A stretch of DNA of 6,700 bases from Schleiferiaceae bacterium (GTDB lineage Bacteria > Bacteroidota > Bacteroidia > Flavobacteriales > Schleiferiaceae), in contig JAOARK010000461.1 of NCBI GenBank assembly GCA_025210575.1, positions 1-6,700 on the forward strand. Direction: 5' to 3'. Position numbers and translations under genes: made by a program. Every line of letters begins with the position of its first letter. Positions within the stretch are counted from its first letter, which is position 1. The notes beneath the pieces are model-generated. The model searched no databases. It was not told the DNA's origin and was given only the letters and a program-made list of their open reading frames with translations. Positions 6,193-6,700 of the stretch are shown here, piece after piece.

Positions 6193-6700
6193 ATGAGTGC
6201 TTTTACAAAACTGATCAAAGACGGCTTAGATGTCACCACACATGGTACTCGCCAATATCACCTTTGGATGGCCTTTCTCACTTTTATCATGCTTATTGGA
6301 ATGTATTGCTACTACATTCAAGTACAAGAAGGTTTGCAGGTGAGCGGTATGACTGATCGTGTAAGTTGGGGTCTTTACATTTCTAATTTCACCTTCCTCG
6401 TTGGAGTTGCAGCGGCTGCAGTAATGCTCGTGCTTCCAACTTATGTTTTGCATGACATGAACTTCTCGCAAGCGGTACTTATTGGCGAAGGACTAGCGGT
6501 GGCAGCATTACTTATGTGTCTTGCATTTGTTGTAGCAGATATGGGAGGACCAGCAAGACTATGGCACATGATTCCATTAATGGGCGTATTAAACTTTCCT
6601 CGTTCGATGCTCGCTTGGGATATGATCGTTCTCAATGGATATTTATTCATAAACATTACTATTCCACTATACATCCTTATTAGAAGGTATCAAGGCAAAA
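6193..6700 (+). CDS. nrfD: NrfD/DsrP-family membrane quinol-interacting subunit (N-terminal part)
   Basis: The frame is open from ATG 6193 to the window edge (169 codons, no stop). The start follows an A-rich tract (AAAGAAAAA), typical of Bacteroidota starts. Predicted membrane helices lie at about residues 22-42, 58-81, 92-115 and 142-165. Family-like segments are SWGLYISNFTFLVGVAAAAVMLV (in part, residues 58-80), LIGEGLAVAALLMC (96-109), DMGGPARLWHM (116-126) and LNFPRSMLAWD (133-143), closest in style to DsrP/HmcC-type NrfD proteins, which usually have eight to ten helices. The rest of the gene lies outside. In characterised relatives this subunit exchanges electrons between the quinone pool and a periplasmic Fe-S subunit, here the product of the preceding gene. 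The symbol is given at family level; this is not the NrfD of a nitrite reductase complex as far as can be seen. Confidence 0.88.
   Translation, partial: MSAFTKLIKDGLDVTTHGTRQYHLWMAFLTFIMLIGMYCYYIQVQEGLQVSGMTDRVSWGLYISNFTFLVGVAAAAVMLVLPTYVLHDMNFSQAVLIGEGLAVAALLMCLAFVVADMGGPARLWHMIPLMGVLNFPRSMLAWDMIVLNGYLFINITIPLYILIRRYQGK

Noticed and set aside
6226..6674. Two open minus-strand frames opposite the NrfD-type gene
   Set aside because: The plus-strand frame from 6193 to the edge encodes convincing NrfD-family helices and motifs; the antisense frames do not resemble any protein.
1..6700. tRNA, rRNA, CRISPR array, insertion sequence or attachment site
   Set aside because: I saw no cloverleaf or rRNA-like sequence, no regularly spaced direct repeats, and no transposase or integrase coding sequence in any frame.

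Overview
The window is almost entirely one functional unit: a periplasmic nitrate reductase (Nap) operon on the + strand, facing a divergently transcribed molybdenum-cofactor gene. The host looks like a member of the Bacteroidota, probably a flavobacterium-like aquatic lineage. Three things point there: AT-rich sequence with A-rich, Shine-Dalgarno-poor gene starts, an exact TAnnTTTG-type -7 promoter box with a TTG -33 element upstream of moeA, and the style of the encoded proteins. This assignment is inference from signals, not from a marker gene.

Layout. 1-962 (minus): moeA, molybdopterin molybdenumtransferase, with its 3' end outside the window. 963-1182: divergent control region, holding a good moeA promoter on the minus strand and a perfect FNR-type palindrome (TTGAT-N4-ATCAA, 1094-1107) upstream of the nap genes. 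1183-1422: napD, the chaperone for the NapA Tat signal. 1434-3758: napA, the Mo-bisMGD/[4Fe-4S] catalytic subunit. 3762-4463: an enlarged napB with four CXXCH haem motifs instead of the usual two, made of two NapB-like di-haem modules in tandem. 4453-5079: a tetrahaem c-type cytochrome with a lipoprotein signal, overlapping the end of napB. 5101-6096: a Tat-exported ferredoxin-like protein of the DsrO/NrfC/HmcB type. 6097-6192: a spacer full of short ACTAGT/AGTTACTA-type repeats. 6193-6700: the N-terminal half of an NrfD/DsrP-type membrane quinol-interacting subunit, running off the right edge.

How the genes may work together. No napC, napG, napH or napF is seen. The order suggests that menaquinol is oxidised by the NrfD/DsrP-type membrane subunit and its iron-sulfur partner. 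Electrons would then pass through the tetrahaem lipoprotein and the four-haem NapB to NapA, where nitrate is reduced to nitrite in the periplasm. MoeA would supply molybdate insertion for the NapA cofactor, and an FNR/CRP-family regulator would switch the operon on when oxygen is low. NapD and NapA are recognised with high confidence. The electron-transfer route is inferred from gene order and domain types. The most unusual features are the duplicated NapB, the replacement of the standard NapC/NapGH modules, and a missing cysteine ligand in the first cluster motif of the ferredoxin-like subunit.
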